64,000 nt of DNA, from assembly GCA_009823505.1 (NCBI GenBank), contig VZQC01007071.1, positions 132,938 through 196,937 on the forward strand, in the 5' to 3' direction. Positions 20,694 through 31,254 of the stretch are shown here, piece by piece (positions within the stretch are counted from its first letter, which is position 1; each line of letters starts with the position of its first letter). The notes beneath the pieces were generated by a model. The model searched no databases. It worked only from the letters and a program-made list of their open reading frames with translations, and was not told the origin of the DNA. This DNA is from Rhizomys pruinosus. Lineage: Eukaryota > Chordata > Mammalia > Rodentia > Spalacidae. A program made the translations under genes and the position numbers.

Positions 20694-21094
20694 GTAAGGG
20701 TTTTAGAGACACAAGGTAATAATAACCAGTAATTTCCAAATTAGGATGAAAGGGTCTAACTAGCTGTTCTCATAATGTGGGGCTATTAAATAGCCAAGGG
20801 CATTTTTTTATTTGTTTAATGCTTTAGGATAATTGATTAAAATTTCCATGTCAAGTTTACAAATAACTTTTTCTAGACCATGTCTGCTAAAGAAAAAGGA
20901 AAGTTTGAGGACATGGCAAAGGCGGACAAGGCCCGTTATGAAAGAGAAATGAAAACCTATATCCCTCCCAAAGGGGAAACAAAAAAGAAGTTCAAAGATC
21001 CCAATGCACCCAAGAGGCCTCCGTAAGTACTCACATTTTATTTCGAAGCATGTTTTATAGAAGTTGTTTAGCCAGCCACTTGTGATTGGCTCAG

Positions 21095-21127
<33 letters not shown>

Positions 21128-22726
21128 GCATGCGCACATTTAAGTATCAAAAATACAATTTATGTTGGGTGGGAGTGTTTAGCCAGAGCATTTGAATTGA
21201 GGTACTTGTTTTCTTTGCACAATGTCTCCTATGATTTTGACCCTTTTATGTCTTTTTAAATGCATCACATAATTTGCAGGATATTCTGGAGGATGTATGT
21301 GGTTAGAGATTTGCACCCTGTTCATTGCATGGTAGAAATGAGTAGAAATGAGTGGGTATTTGCTTTTGTGATTTGTTAACTTAAAATTGTAAAGTTAAAT
21401 TTCTCTTTTTCTCTTTAGTTCGGCTTTCTTCTTGTTCTGCTCTGAGTATCGCCCCAAAATCAAAGGAGAGCATCCTGGCTTATCTATTGGTGATGTTGCA
21501 AAGAAACTGGGAGAGATGTGGAACAACACTGCTGCAGATGACAAGCAGCCTTATGAAAAGAAGGCCGCTAAGCTGAAGGAGAAATACGAAAAGGTAAGGA
21601 GTTGTGGGTATGCTTGCTGCAGAGTGAAAGGAATGCCAGATAGTTGGTGGTGATTATACTTGATACCTCATCTTAATGTCTTGTTTTCTTGCAGATTTTG
21701 GGCAAATTGTTTTTAGTTCAGTACCCACATGGACTTATTTTTCAAAGAACATGAAAGCCCAATACATTGTTAATATTTCTTAATATAATGGAGTTGAGCC
21801 ATAGGCCATACATTTAAGCTGCTTTTTAGTTTTATTATCTCAAAATTGGGGAGAATTTTCAGTTTTCAAATGGTCAGTCATATAGCACAAAAATAGATTG
21901 GACAAAGTAATGCAGCCTGTCCTTTATGTAAACATTTGTTGGCATTTATGTTCTTTTAAATACCTCCCAAAAATTACTGAAATTTTCAAGCCTGCCAAGT
22001 AAGTTTATACTTACTGAAGATGTATAGGAAAGCTATAATTCGGAAGCTATAATTCCTGTACTTCAAATGGAAGTACTCATGCTTAAAATTTAGTTTTCTT
22101 TAGTCATTTCTTTCAAAAGTTTATTTTTAAATGTTAATATGAGTACATGCTTATTAACAAATTATCTCCTCTGGTTTTCTGCTGTGGATTGGGGTTTGCT
22201 TAGGAACCTGTAGAATGCTGTTTTGCATTCAGAAGGTGGCAGTGTCTACCCTTTAATCAAAGTCTCTGCATTCTAGCTTTAATAAACAAGAAATAGGATG
22301 TGGTACATGATTGTACCTCAGTGAGGCATAACAACGCAAATATTAGGCTGTGCCATTTTGTATGTTACAGATAGGTAATTGTTAAGAGGGTTTTTTTTGT
22401 GTGTGCACTTTTCCCAAGTTCTGGTTATTTATGAAAATGCTAACCTGGGGCTGGGCTGTAGATGTCTGTGAAGTTTTGCTGCGTTGTATTTCTCCTCTAA
22501 CAGTTGTTACCTTTCCTGTCGTTTTTCTCCCTTCCCTTTGTTTTGGAAGGATATTGCTGCCTACAGAGCTAAAGGAAAACCCGATGCTGCAAAAAAGGGA
22601 GTTGTGAAGGCTGAAAAGAGCAAGAAAAAGAAGGAAGAGGAGGAAGATGAAGAAGATGAAGAGGATGAGGAAGAGGAGGAAGATGAAGAAGATGAAGATG
22701 AAGAAGAAGATGATGATGATGAATAA
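20544..22726 (+). CDS. Hmgb1: HMGB1, high-mobility group box 1 (215 aa, four coding exons)
   Basis: The coding sequence joins 20544-20693, 20877-21022, 21419-21593 and 22550-22726: 648 nt, 215 codons plus TAA. Every intron has GT..AG ends and the frame carries through each junction. The product is a non-histone nuclear protein that bends DNA in chromatin and acts outside cells as an alarmin through RAGE and TLR4 (family knowledge). Visible in order: HMG box A (about residues 9-79, opening at [11 protein letters not shown]), a basic linker, HMG box B (about 95-163, with [12 protein letters not shown]), a lysine-rich segment, and a 30-residue C-terminal tail made only of Glu and Asp (186-215). 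The redox cysteines C23, C45 and C106 are present. No residue differs from the mammalian protein as I remember it. The start is the first ATG of exon 2, in a good context (AAACATGG). Introns and a CpG promoter show this is the functional locus, not one of the many processed HMGB1 pseudogenes. Confidence 0.98.
20877..21022 (+). other. Hmgb1: HMGB1 exon 3
   Basis: The exon is 146 nt, between acceptor TTCTAG and donor GTAAGT. It encodes residues 51-98 and two bases of codon 99: the end of box A, the linker and the first residues of box B. The split proline codon is completed by the first base of exon 4. Confidence 0.97.
21098..21139. repeat. Alternating purine-pyrimidine tract (TG)n(CG)n in HMGB1 intron 3
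   Basis: Forty-two bases alternate strictly between purine and pyrimidine: a TG run, then a CG run, then CATGCGCACAT. This composition is the classic Z-DNA-prone type. Confidence 0.9.
21419..21593 (+). other. Hmgb1: HMGB1 exon 4
   Basis: The exon is 175 nt, between acceptor CTCTTTAG and donor GTAAGG. It encodes the bulk of HMG box B, including C106, up to residue 157, and ends in phase 0. Confidence 0.97.
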
Positions 22727-23342
22727 GTTTGTTCTAGCGCAGTTTTTTTTTTTCTTGTCTATAAAGCATTTAACCCCCCTGTACACAACTCACTCCTTTT
22801 AAAGAAAAAAATTGAAATGTAAGGCTGTGTAAGATTTGTTTTTAAACTGTACAGTGTCTTTTTTTGTATAGTTAACACACTACCGAATGTGTCTTTAGAT
22901 AGCCCTCTCCTGGTGGTATCTTCAATAGCCACTAACCTTGCCTGGTACAGTATGGGGGTTGTAAATTGGCGTGGAAATTTAAAGCAGGTTCTTGTTGGTG
23001 CACAGCACAAATTAGTTATATATGGGGACGGTAGTTTTTTTCATCTTCAGTTGTCTCTGATGCAGCTTATACGAAAATAATTGTTCTGTTAACTGAATAC
23101 CACTCTGTAATTGCAAAAAAAATTGCAGCTGTTTTGTTGACATTCTGAATGCTTCTAAGTAAATACAATTTTTTTTATTAGTATTGTTGTCCTTTTCATA
23201 GGTCTGAAATTTTTCTTCTTGAGGGGAAGCTAGTCTTTTGCTTTTGCCCATTTGGGTCACAATTTATTGCAGTGTTTATCTCTTCATATAGTTAGCTGAC
23301 AAAATGCTTTTGTCTACACATCCTGCATATTGTGATGAGGGT

Positions 23343-23348
23343 AATAAA
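23343..23348 (+). terminator. Proximal polyadenylation signal AATAAA of HMGB1
   Basis: A canonical AATAAA lies about 620 nt after the stop, in a context rich in T and GT. It would end the shorter HMGB1 mRNA. The cleavage site is not determined. Confidence 0.7.
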
Positions 23349-24163
23349 AAGTTGAACATTTTCACCATAACTGAAGCTCAGAAATCTTGGATTGGTAGGA
23401 AATTTTACATAGCCCCTTAATAGTCAAAAAATTGAGTCTATTCACAGTATGGGATTATTAGAATCAGACAATTTGAAGTCTGTCCTTGAAGGACTAAGTA
23501 GAAAAGTATGTTCTAATCTTTACACAAGGACTCTGTATTCTCTAACTACCATTACCATGTAATGGCTGTTGTATTCTGCAGTTCCCCTATGAAAGACCTG
23601 AGAATGTATCCCCCAAAGCGTGAGCTTAAAATACAAGATTGCCATGTTAAACTTTATGTTAACTTTAGACCCAGGGAAGGCTCTGAAAATGCTGGCTATG
23701 ATGCCTTTTCCTACTTAACTAAACATGGATTGCTCAGGAAACTTGAGTATTTTTAATTAGCTGGGCCAACTTTTATTGCAGTTATGCCACATTTAAAGTT
23801 TTAAAGTAGGGTATATTTTCCTATATTGTGATTTGTCCCTTTATGAATCAGACACAGGAAAAGAAGATGAACTTTGCATCTTAGTGTCAGTTGCCCAATT
23901 TGCTTTTTCTCTATAAAACCCAAACTCATTCATTAGAGTCATGTTTATCTACTTAGCAGTTTAGGGAACAATTTGGCAATTTTGTGGTTTTGAGATTATG
24001 TTCTCTTAAAGTGCCAGTGTTTTAAAATAGCGTTCTTGTCATTTTACGCGCTTTTGTGGTGGAGTGCTGTTTTGTTATATAATTTTGACTTGGATTCCTT
24101 CCATTTGCATTTGTTTATGTAATTTGAGAAGGAATACTGAACATCTGAGTCCTGGATGATGCT

Positions 24164-24169
24164 AATAAA
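24164..24169 (+). terminator. Distal polyadenylation signal AATAAA of HMGB1
   Basis: A second canonical AATAAA lies about 1440 nt after the stop. It would end the longer mRNA. The first SINE downstream of the gene appears only at about 24316, just past the inferred transcript end. Confidence 0.65.
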
Positions 24170-24315
24170 CTAATAATTACAGAGGTTTTAAATGTTAGTT
24201 AAATGGCTTTCACTTTAAGGATTTGAGATTTTTGTCACATTTCATTTCCAATAGTACCTGGCAGCAGACACCTTTAAAATGAGCATAGGGGCTTTTTTTC
24301 CCTTTAAAAAATACT

Positions 24316-24450
24316 TTATGCTGGGGCTGGTGAGATGGCTCAGTGGGTAAGAATGACAACCTGAGTTCAACCCTGGAACCCACAGTGGATGAAGGGGAAA
24401 CCATCTCCCTATAAGTCCTCTGACCACATGGTTAGCTGCATGCAGAATAG
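24316..24450 (+). mobile_element. Truncated B2-type SINE
   Basis: GGGGCTGGTGAGATGGCTCAG head followed by a short diverged body; first SINE after HMGB1. Confidence 0.7.
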
Positions 24451-25085
24451 TAAATTTAACGATTTATGCTCATAAATAGGTTAATGGGCTGACAGAAACA
24501 GATTTTTGTCAAACATCCCAAGTACTATATATGTATGAAGAAAAATTAATTTTGTGTTTGGACAATAGCCAAACTAGTTTTTTTTTTTTTTAAGATCAAG
24601 TACAGTAGGTGGACAGGGTCGGTGTCAAAGGACAGTCTCCTAAGCCAAAGGAGGGCTGCAGTTCTCTCAATTACAAACGAATGAAAAGGAAGTGATTTAT
24701 TGGGAGTTTTTCGTACTCTGTTAACATCTATTTGCCAGTAAGTGATCCATTTAAAAGTGAACTCTGCCTCAAAGGAAACTTCAGCGGGGTGGGTCCTGAC
24801 AACTACCCTTTGAAAGATAATGGGAACAGTTTGGGTTGGTTAACTGGCTTCAGATCTTGACAAGAAAAGGAACAAAAAGCCTTATAAATATGAAAGTTCT
24901 GTTTAGTGTCCAAGCACTATCTCCTGCAACTGGGTGTTTGGGTCCAAATTTTTAAGGGATGAAAGGGAGTGGAAATATTTAGATGAAGTATCAAGCTGTA
25001 AACATTTTGAAAAGGCCCAATGGTGTTTAAGACCAAGACATTTCGATCCTGAGTTTCTGTATTTCATCTGGGTGTTTTTTGGTGG
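24450..25085. other. Unique DNA downstream of HMGB1
   Basis: AT-rich sequence with a poly-T run near 24580. No gene or recognisable interspersed repeat. Confidence 0.5.
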
Positions 25086-25235
25086 TTTTTTTTTTTTTTT
25101 TTTTTTTTTTCTTTTCAAGACAGGATCTCCCTGGAGCTTGAGATGTAGACCAGGCTGGCCTTGAACTCACAAAAATCTGCCTGCCTCTGCCTCCCAAGTG
25201 CTAGGATTAAAGGCATGCACCACCACTTCTGGCTT
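25086..25235 (-). mobile_element. B1 SINE with long poly-T
   Basis: A 25-base T run then a B1 missing the middle (GGAGCTTGAGATGTAGACC). Confidence 0.8.
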
Positions 25236-25380
25236 CTGGGTTTTGTTTTTAAGGGTCCCATGTAGCCCAGGCTATCTTTGAACTGATTGATCTTAGATTA
25301 CAAGACCTCAAGCTCTGTCCTGTTTTAGCTTCCCAAAGATTGGGGTATATAATACAGTCATGTGAGTCACCACACTTGGC
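25236..25380 (-). mobile_element. Old B1-like SINE
   Basis: CCATGTAGCCCAGGCTATC to CACCACACTTGGC; strongly diverged. Confidence 0.5.
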
Positions 25381-25404
25381 AGTGTTTGTTAAAAGTGAAA
25401 TTGG

Positions 25405-25605
25405 GGGCTGGAGAGATGGCTCAGCAGTTAAGAGTCTTACAGAGGACCCACGTTCAATTGCCAGCACCCACAGGCGTGGCTAAAAACCATCTTTAACTCC
25501 AGTGCCGGCAGAATCCAGACACCGTCGACTGACCTCTGAAGCATTGCACCACACTGGTGGACCTACTTAAATGCAGACAGTACACTCATACATGTAAAAT
25601 AATTT
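25405..25605 (+). mobile_element. B2/B3-type SINE
   Basis: GGGGCTGGAGAGATGGCTCAG start with a small deletion in the head (AAGAGTCTTACAGAGG). Confidence 0.85.
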
Positions 25606-26575
25606 TAAAAAGTTTAAAAGTAAAATCTGGAAAATGAAATGTGTGTGTACTCTGGGGGCAAAATCTGATGAATATAGGGAACTGTTTAGGAAATTGACTG
25701 TCGCTCAGATGGTCCAGCATACTGAGAACTATACAGGAGAGAGACTACCAGTTTTTGAATGCAGAATGTGGCCAAGCCCAGATCTAGATACGATTGATAG
25801 AACACACCTGCTAAGCCTATGATAGCTTTATATCAGTATCAGTCAAGCCCTGTATGATAGTGGAGGATTACTGCAAATCTGTATACATCACAAACTAAGT
25901 CTAAACTGTAAGTGTGAACCACTAGTAAGTAAGGAGTCTTATTAATAAGGGACTGTGACAAGTTCAATGTAAGCCTATTTTTCTGTTTACATCACTCTGT
26001 GACCCTTGAGATAGTTTTTAATAACTGGATAAAAGCCAGAAAACAGTTTGGATAGCTATCCAAAGAAATAAGGTGCTCCTTTCCATGTCCCTAATAGCAG
26101 TGAACATGGACCACAGTTTGGGAAATTCCCTGGAACTCAGCCAAGTTGCTTCCTGTAGTACAGGCAAAATGTTGCTCGGCTCTAGCAATGTGTCTCATTA
26201 TCCGGAGTGGCACAGAAACACCACACGGTGTTATGATGTCCCACACAAGTGGTTTCAGTTCCAAGTAGATATCACTAGGAGGAAATGATCACACCGTTAG
26301 GCACGGTCATTCATGTGGACCTTCCAAATAGCTGAGTTTATTGAACACCAACTGAAAAGGAGGAAGAAGTAATATAGTTATGGAATAGTAGAAAAAATCT
26401 ACAGAATAGTGGGCAAAGTACTTAAGAGACTGGAATCCAGGGAAAGCACATCAGTGAAGGGGTTGGAGCTGGAGCGTGGTAGTGAAGTGTGGGCTTGAAG
26501 TCTTCTAAGGCCCTGGCTTTAGATTCCTGACACCAAAAGAAAAACCAGGGAAAAGGGAATTACAGAGATTATGTT
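25606..26575. other. Unique DNA without recognised genes
   Basis: Nearly 1 kb without a recognisable SINE or coding feature. A 62-codon open frame at 25634-25822 resembles no family I know. Confidence 0.5.
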
Positions 26576-26589
26576 TTTAGTTGTTTTTA

Positions 26590-26791
26590 TTTTCTGTGTA
26601 TGAGTGTTTTGCCTATATGTATGTAAGTGTACCCATGCCATACAAAGCCCACAGAGGCCAGTAGAGGGCACTGGATCCCCTGGAATTGAAGTTATGGATG
26701 GTTGTTAGCTGCCTTGTTGCTGGGAATTGAACTGTGGTCGGTCCAGAAGAGCAGTCAGCACTCTTAACCACTGAGCCATCTCTCCAACCCC
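26590..26791 (-). mobile_element. Older B2/B3-type SINE
   Basis: GTGTATGAGTGTTTTGCC variant 3' end, GAGCCATCTCTCCAACCCC head. Confidence 0.8.
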
Positions 26792-26832
26792 TTCCTCCTT
26801 ATGAATGTTTACAGTAGAGTCTTTTTTTTTTA

Positions 26833-27067
26833 ATTTTTATTTATTTCTGTATGTGTATGAATGTACTGTCTGCATGCAAGTTTGTGCACCCGTGCCGTGC
26901 AATGCCGCAGAGGTCAGAAGAGGGTCTCAGATTCCCCTGGAACTGGAGTTCTCCTGGAATTGGAGTTTCGGACAGTTCTCGGCCGCCATGTGGGTGCTGG
27001 GGACCGAACCCGGGTCCTCTGCAAGAGTGGTCGGTGCTCTCAACCGCTAGGCCATCTCTCCAGCCCG
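26833..27067 (-). mobile_element. B2/B3-type SINE, internal-duplication subfamily
   Basis: CpG-rich young copy with CTGGAGTTCTCCTGGAATTG. GAGTC plus a T run occurs on both sides (26817 and 27067), consistent with a target-site duplication inside an older element's poly-T. Confidence 0.9.
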
Positions 27068-27085
27068 AGTCTTTTTTTTTTTTTT

Positions 27086-27245
27086 AATATGTGTGAGTGT
27101 TCTGCTTACATGTATGTAAGTGTATCTGTGTCATGCAATACATGCAGAATCCAGAAGAAGGCATCAATCCTGTGGAACTGGAGTTACGAAGAATTTTTGC
27201 TATGTGGATGCTGGGAGCTGAACCTGGGTCCTCTTCAGTGCTCTT
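27086..27245 (-). mobile_element. Older truncated B2/B3-type SINE
   Basis: GTGTGAGTGTTCTGCTTAC body; tRNA head cut after GGGTCCTCTTCAGTGCTC. Confidence 0.7.
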
Positions 27246-27255
27246 TTTTTTTTTC

Positions 27256-27409
27256 AGACAGCTCCTTTTTTAAAAAAAAATTTATTATTGTTATTGGTCC
27301 TTTTTTTGTTGTTGTTATTGGTCCTTTTGAGACAGGGTTTCCCTGTAGTCCCAGCTGTCCTGGAACTCTCTATTATTATTTTTTTCAGACAGCCTCTCTT
27401 TTTTAAAAA

Positions 27410-27443
<34 letters not shown>

Positions 27444-27497
27444 GGTCTTTTTGAGACAGGGTTTCCCTGTAGTCCCAGCTGTCCTGGAACTCTCTAT
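27256..27497. repeat. Tandem duplication of a (TTA)n-plus-B1-start unit
   Basis: A unit of CAGACAGC, T/A-rich DNA, (TTA)n and the first 60 bp of an antisense B1 occurs at 27256-27374 and again at about 27386-27497. The second is expanded by about nine TTA units. Confidence 0.8.
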
Positions 27498-27596
27498 GTA
27501 GACTGGGCTGGCTTTGAACTCACAGAAATCTGCCTGCCTCTGCCTCCCAAGTGCCTAGGATTAAAGCGTGTGCCACGATACCCAGTTTACATGTAT
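27447..27596 (-). mobile_element. B1 SINE
   Basis: The complete antisense B1 of the duplicated unit, ending GCCACGATACCCAG. Confidence 0.85.
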
Positions 27597-27610
27597 TATT
27601 TTTTTTTATT

Positions 27611-27778
27611 TTATATGTATGAATGTATTGCTTGCATATGTGTAAGTTACCCACATCATGAAAAGCCCACGGAGGCCAGAAGGGGACACTGGATCCCCTG
27701 GAACTGGAGTTACAGATGGCTGTTTGCAGCCGTGCGGGTGGCAGGAATCCTAACTGCAGAGCCACCTGTCCAGCTCCC
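27611..27778 (-). mobile_element. Older B2/B3-type SINE
   Basis: ATGTATGAATGTATTGCTTGC to GAGCCACCTGTCCAGCTCC, with a deletion in the head. Confidence 0.75.
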
Positions 27779-27785
27779 TCTCTGT

Positions 27786-27912
27786 TTTTTGAGCCAGGGT
27801 CTCTTGTGGCCGAGGATGGCCTTGAACTCACTATGTAGCTAAAAATGGCCTTGAAGTTCTTACTGCCTCTGTCTCAAAAGTTCAGGATTCAGTAGTAACA
27901 CCACACCTGGTT
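27786..27912 (-). mobile_element. Old B1 SINE
   Basis: TTTTGAGCCAGGGTCTCTTG to ACACCACACCTGG. Confidence 0.7.
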
Positions 27913-28245
27913 TATTTTATTCTGTGGTCACATAATTGGACATACAAATAACCTTCCATAATGTAACTCACTGATTGGTTCACTCCCTTAATGACACATT
28001 CACACCCTTTCCTGTTCTGTTTTGTTGCCATTTCTAACACTAGTGCAGTGAACATCTGTATTTTCTCTCAGTAGATCTTCAGGATAAATACTTCAAAGTT
28101 GAATTACTGAGTCAAAAGATGCTTGGGTTTAACATTTTGGCGATTACTGGTGATGAGTTGCCCCCTACCCCCACCCCAGGAGTCAAACATTTTAACAGTG
28201 TCAAACATTTTAACAATCACTTTACAACAAATTAAGATTTTTACT
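27913..28245 (+). mobile_element. Diverged L1-like 3' fragment
   Basis: Weak resemblance to the old L1 3' segment (AGTGCAGTGAACATCTGTA, then GAATTACTGAGTCAAAAG). Confidence 0.4.
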
Positions 28246-28280
28246 AGTTATTCTTTGGCACCATGAAAGAAGTCGTTTTA

Positions 28281-28428
28281 GGTGGGTGTGGTGACACACA
28301 CCTTTGATCCTAGCACTTGAGAGTCAGAGGCAGGCAGATCTCTGTGAGTTCAAGGCCAGCCTGGTCTACACAGTGAGTTCAGGACTGCTGGGGCTGCAAG
28401 GAGACCCTGTCTCAAAAATACCAAAAAC
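28281..28428 (+). mobile_element. B1 SINE
   Basis: GTGGGTGTGGTGACACACACC start, AAAAC-repeat tail. Confidence 0.9.
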
Positions 28429-28790
28429 AAAACAAAACCAAAAACCAAACAAAAATAAATGCAAAACCAGTAGGTGGCTACATGCTAGGAGTTTTTGCCA
28501 TAACTAAATAGCCACCGAATGGAATCTAGGAGCTTCCTTCCGATTTTGGCGTCCTTTATCTTAAATGGAAGCTTCTGGTAGATTCCATTCCTGCCTGGGG
28601 CTTGCCTTTTCTAGCTGAGATGCTTCAGGTTTGGAAGTTTGGCAACAGGTTAGAATTAAAGGACTTTGTAGGCCAGATTCTATCCATCAGGGGATGGCTA
28701 TTTGTGAAGGTGAAATAGACCCTAACTTCGTTCCTTCCCTGGGAATGGCACTTCAGGGTGGGTACAAATTCCATAAGTCTATTTATTTGT
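28429..28790. other. Short unique stretch
   Basis: Sequence between two B1 copies with no recognised gene or repeat. Confidence 0.4.
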
Positions 28791-28807
28791 TTGTTTTGTT
28801 TGTTTGT

Positions 28808-28930
28808 CTTTTTGAGACCGGTTCTTCCTGTAGTCCCAGCTGTACTATGTAGACCAGGCTGGCCTTGTAGATCTGCCTGCCTCTGCCTCCCAAGTGCTGG
28901 GATTAAAAGTATGCGCCACCACACCCAGCT
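28808..28930 (-). mobile_element. Internally deleted B1 SINE
   Basis: Lacks about 20 bp between CCCAGCTGTAC and TATGTAGACCAGG. Confidence 0.85.
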
Positions 28931-29065
28931 TCAATAACTGTAGGTTTAAAGAGGAATTAAGCTTAGTTGCTTAGATTTGCATAGAATCACTAATGAGAAG
29001 CTTTACTATAACTTTAGGTTATTGGTTTCAATTAGAGTCCTTTTTTAAAAGTTACATGTGTGTTG

Positions 29066-29270
29066 GGGCTGGAGAGATGGCTCAGGAGTTAAGAGCACCA
29101 ACTGTTCTTGCAGAGGACCCAGGTTTGATTCCCAGCACCCACATGGCGCCTGAGAACTGTCTTTAACTCCAGTTCCAGGGGTATCTGACACTCTCTTCTG
29201 ACCTCTGCAGCATTCTGAGACACGGGTGCACCAACCTACTTGCAGACAGTACACTCATACACATAAAAAA
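29066..29270 (+). mobile_element. B2/B3-type SINE
   Basis: GGGGCTGGAGAGATGGCTCAG start, CAGACAGTACACTCATACAC end. Confidence 0.9.
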
Positions 29271-29295
29271 ATTATAAAAATAGCTTTAAAAAAAG

Positions 29296-29416
29296 TTACA
29301 TGTGTGTATATGTGCATGCATTGCACAGCACACGTGGAGGTCAGAGGACAATTTGTGGGAGCCAGTTTTCTCCTTCCATAAAGTGCCTTTATACACTGAG
29401 TCATCTGACCACCCCA
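29296..29416 (-). repeat. Unclassified rodent repeat fragment
   Basis: GAGGTCAGAGGACAATTTGTG with GAGTCATCTGACCACCCC resembles old tRNA-derived SINE sequence. Confidence 0.4.
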
Positions 29417-29440
29417 AGATCATGTTTTAAAGTAATCTAG

Positions 29441-29640
29441 GGGCTGGAGAGATGGCCTAGTGGTTAAGAGCGCCGAATGCTCTTGCAGAGGACCCGGGTT
29501 CGATCCCCAGCACCCACATGGTGGCTGAGAACCATCTTTAACTCCAGTTCCAGGGGAATCCAATGCCCTCTTCTGACCTCCGCGGCATTGCATGACACAG
29601 GTGCACAAACCTACATGCAGACAGTACATTCATATACATT
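29441..29640 (+). mobile_element. B2/B3-type SINE
   Basis: Young-looking copy (GAGCGCCGAATGC, GGGTTCGATCC) with an A tail. Confidence 0.9.
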
Positions 29641-29856
29641 AAAAAAAAAGTTCTAAAAAAAATTCCTTCATTATAAAAAAAATAATCTAAACAGTGAAGT
29701 AAGAAAATACAAAATCCTAAAACAAAACACGTTACCTTTTGGTCATGAGAGAGTATTAAAGGTAAAGAAATAAGATGGTCAATTTTGTTGTTGTTGGCTT
29801 TTTGTTTTGTGATTTTATTTTACTGTTTAGTTGAGGTAGGCTGGTCAGGAACTCAC

Positions 29857-30772
29857 NNNNNNNNNNNNNNNNNNNNNNNNNNNNNNNNNNNNNNNNNNNN
29901 NNNNNNNNNNNNNNNNNNNNNNNNNNNNNNNNNNNNNNNNNNNNNNNNNNNNNNNNNNNNNNNNNNNNNNNNNNNNNNNNNNNNNNNNNNNNNNNNNNNN
30001 NNNNNNNNNNNNNNNNNNNNNNNNNNNNNNNNNNNNNNNNNNNNNNNNNNNNNNNNNNNNNNNNNNNNNNNNNNNNNNNNNNNNNNNNNNNNNNNNNNNN
30101 NNNNNNNNNNNNNNNNNNNNNNNNNNNNNNNNNNNNNNNNNNNNNNNNNNNNNNNNNNNNNNNNNNNNNNNNNNNNNNNNNNNNNNNNNNNNNNNNNNNN
30201 NNNNNNNNNNNNNNNNNNNNNNNNNNNNNNNNNNNNNNNNNNNNNNNNNNNNNNNNNNNNNNNNNNNNNNNNNNNNNNNNNNNNNNNNNNNNNNNNNNNN
30301 NNNNNNNNNNNNNNNNNNNNNNNNNNNNNNNNNNNNNNNNNNNNNNNNNNNNNNNNNNNNNNNNNNNNNNNNNNNNNNNNNNNNNNNNNNNNNNNNNNNN
30401 NNNNNNNNNNNNNNNNNNNNNNNNNNNNNNNNNNNNNNNNNNNNNNNNNNNNNNNNNNNNNNNNNNNNNNNNNNNNNNNNNNNNNNNNNNNNNNNNNNNN
30501 NNNNNNNNNNNNNNNNNNNNNNNNNNNNNNNNNNNNNNNNNNNNNNNNNNNNNNNNNNNNNNNNNNNNNNNNNNNNNNNNNNNNNNNNNNNNNNNNNNNN
30601 NNNNNNNNNNNNNNNNNNNNNNNNNNNNNNNNNNNNNNNNNNNNNNNNNNNNNNNNNNNNNNNNNNNNNNNNNNNNNNNNNNNNNNNNNNNNNNNNNNNN
30701 NNNNNNNNNNNNNNNNNNNNNNNNNNNNNNNNNNNNNNNNNNNNNNNNNNNNNNNNNNNNNNNNNNNNNNNN
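29857..30772. other. Assembly gap, 916 N
   Basis: A run of N replaces the sequence. The right edge resumes inside a (CA)n run, so the gap probably sits on a simple repeat or the SINEs beside it. Confidence 0.99.
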
Positions 30773-30798
30773 CACACACACACACACACACACACACA
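30773..30798. repeat. (CA)n at the gap edge
   Basis: Dinucleotide run adjoining the N gap. Confidence 0.9.
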
Positions 30799-31199
30799 TT
30801 CACAGACACACAATGAAGACAACTTATATAGTCTAAGTAAGGAGACTCAGGAGAGAAGATTTAGGTACAGTGGCTAGGGTATGCAGTTCATGCTGTGAGG
30901 CTGGGTTAAGTCTCCCAGGAATGTGTACAGATAGATGGAACAGAGGGGTCTTGGGGTCAAGGCCCTGGGCTTAGCAGTATTTCGAATTTAATATGGCAGG
31001 GTGTGGATATAGTTGTCTGTCAAGGAGTGACCAGTGAGGAAGAAGGAAGATCAAGAGGGTGGGATAGCATAGAAACCATCAAAAGACTTGTGTTATCTTT
31101 TGTGTGTATGTGGTATATGCATGTATGCAATGTGTGTGTGGATGTACTCACTAGTCACAGTGTGGGTACATGGGGAGGCCAGAGGGATATTTTCTTTAA
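30799..31199. other. Unique stretch after the assembly gap
   Basis: No gene or interspersed repeat recognised; there is a TG-rich patch near 31100-31140. Confidence 0.4.
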
Positions 31200-31204
31200 C
31201 CATT

Positions 31205-31251
<47 letters not shown>

Positions 31252-31254
31252 TTT
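31200..31254. repeat. (TTTA)n microsatellite
   Basis: Uninterrupted run next to a minus-strand B2. Confidence 0.9.

Larger units (their letters stand above)
22550..24190 (+). other. Hmgb1: HMGB1 exon 5 (end of CDS plus 3' UTR); 3' end approximate
   Basis: The exon begins after the pyrimidine-rich acceptor ending TTTTGGAAG and encodes residues 158-215, including the basic stretch and the acidic tail. The stop is at 22724-22726. The 3' UTR runs to about 23370 if the first AATAAA is used, or to about 24190 with the second. With exon 1 at about 138 nt these predict mRNAs near 1.4 and 2.3 kb, in line with the two HMGB1 transcripts I recall (1.4 and 2.4 kb). The UTR is AT-rich and repeat-free. Confidence 0.88.

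Noticed and set aside
20544..22726. HMGB1 processed pseudogene
   Set aside because: Four introns with correct splice sites, a CpG-island promoter, an intact 215-codon frame and no poly-A scar at the 3' end.
29756..30822. Open frames of 300 or more residues spanning the N gap
   Set aside because: They consist almost wholly of unknown residues and arise because N cannot form a stop.
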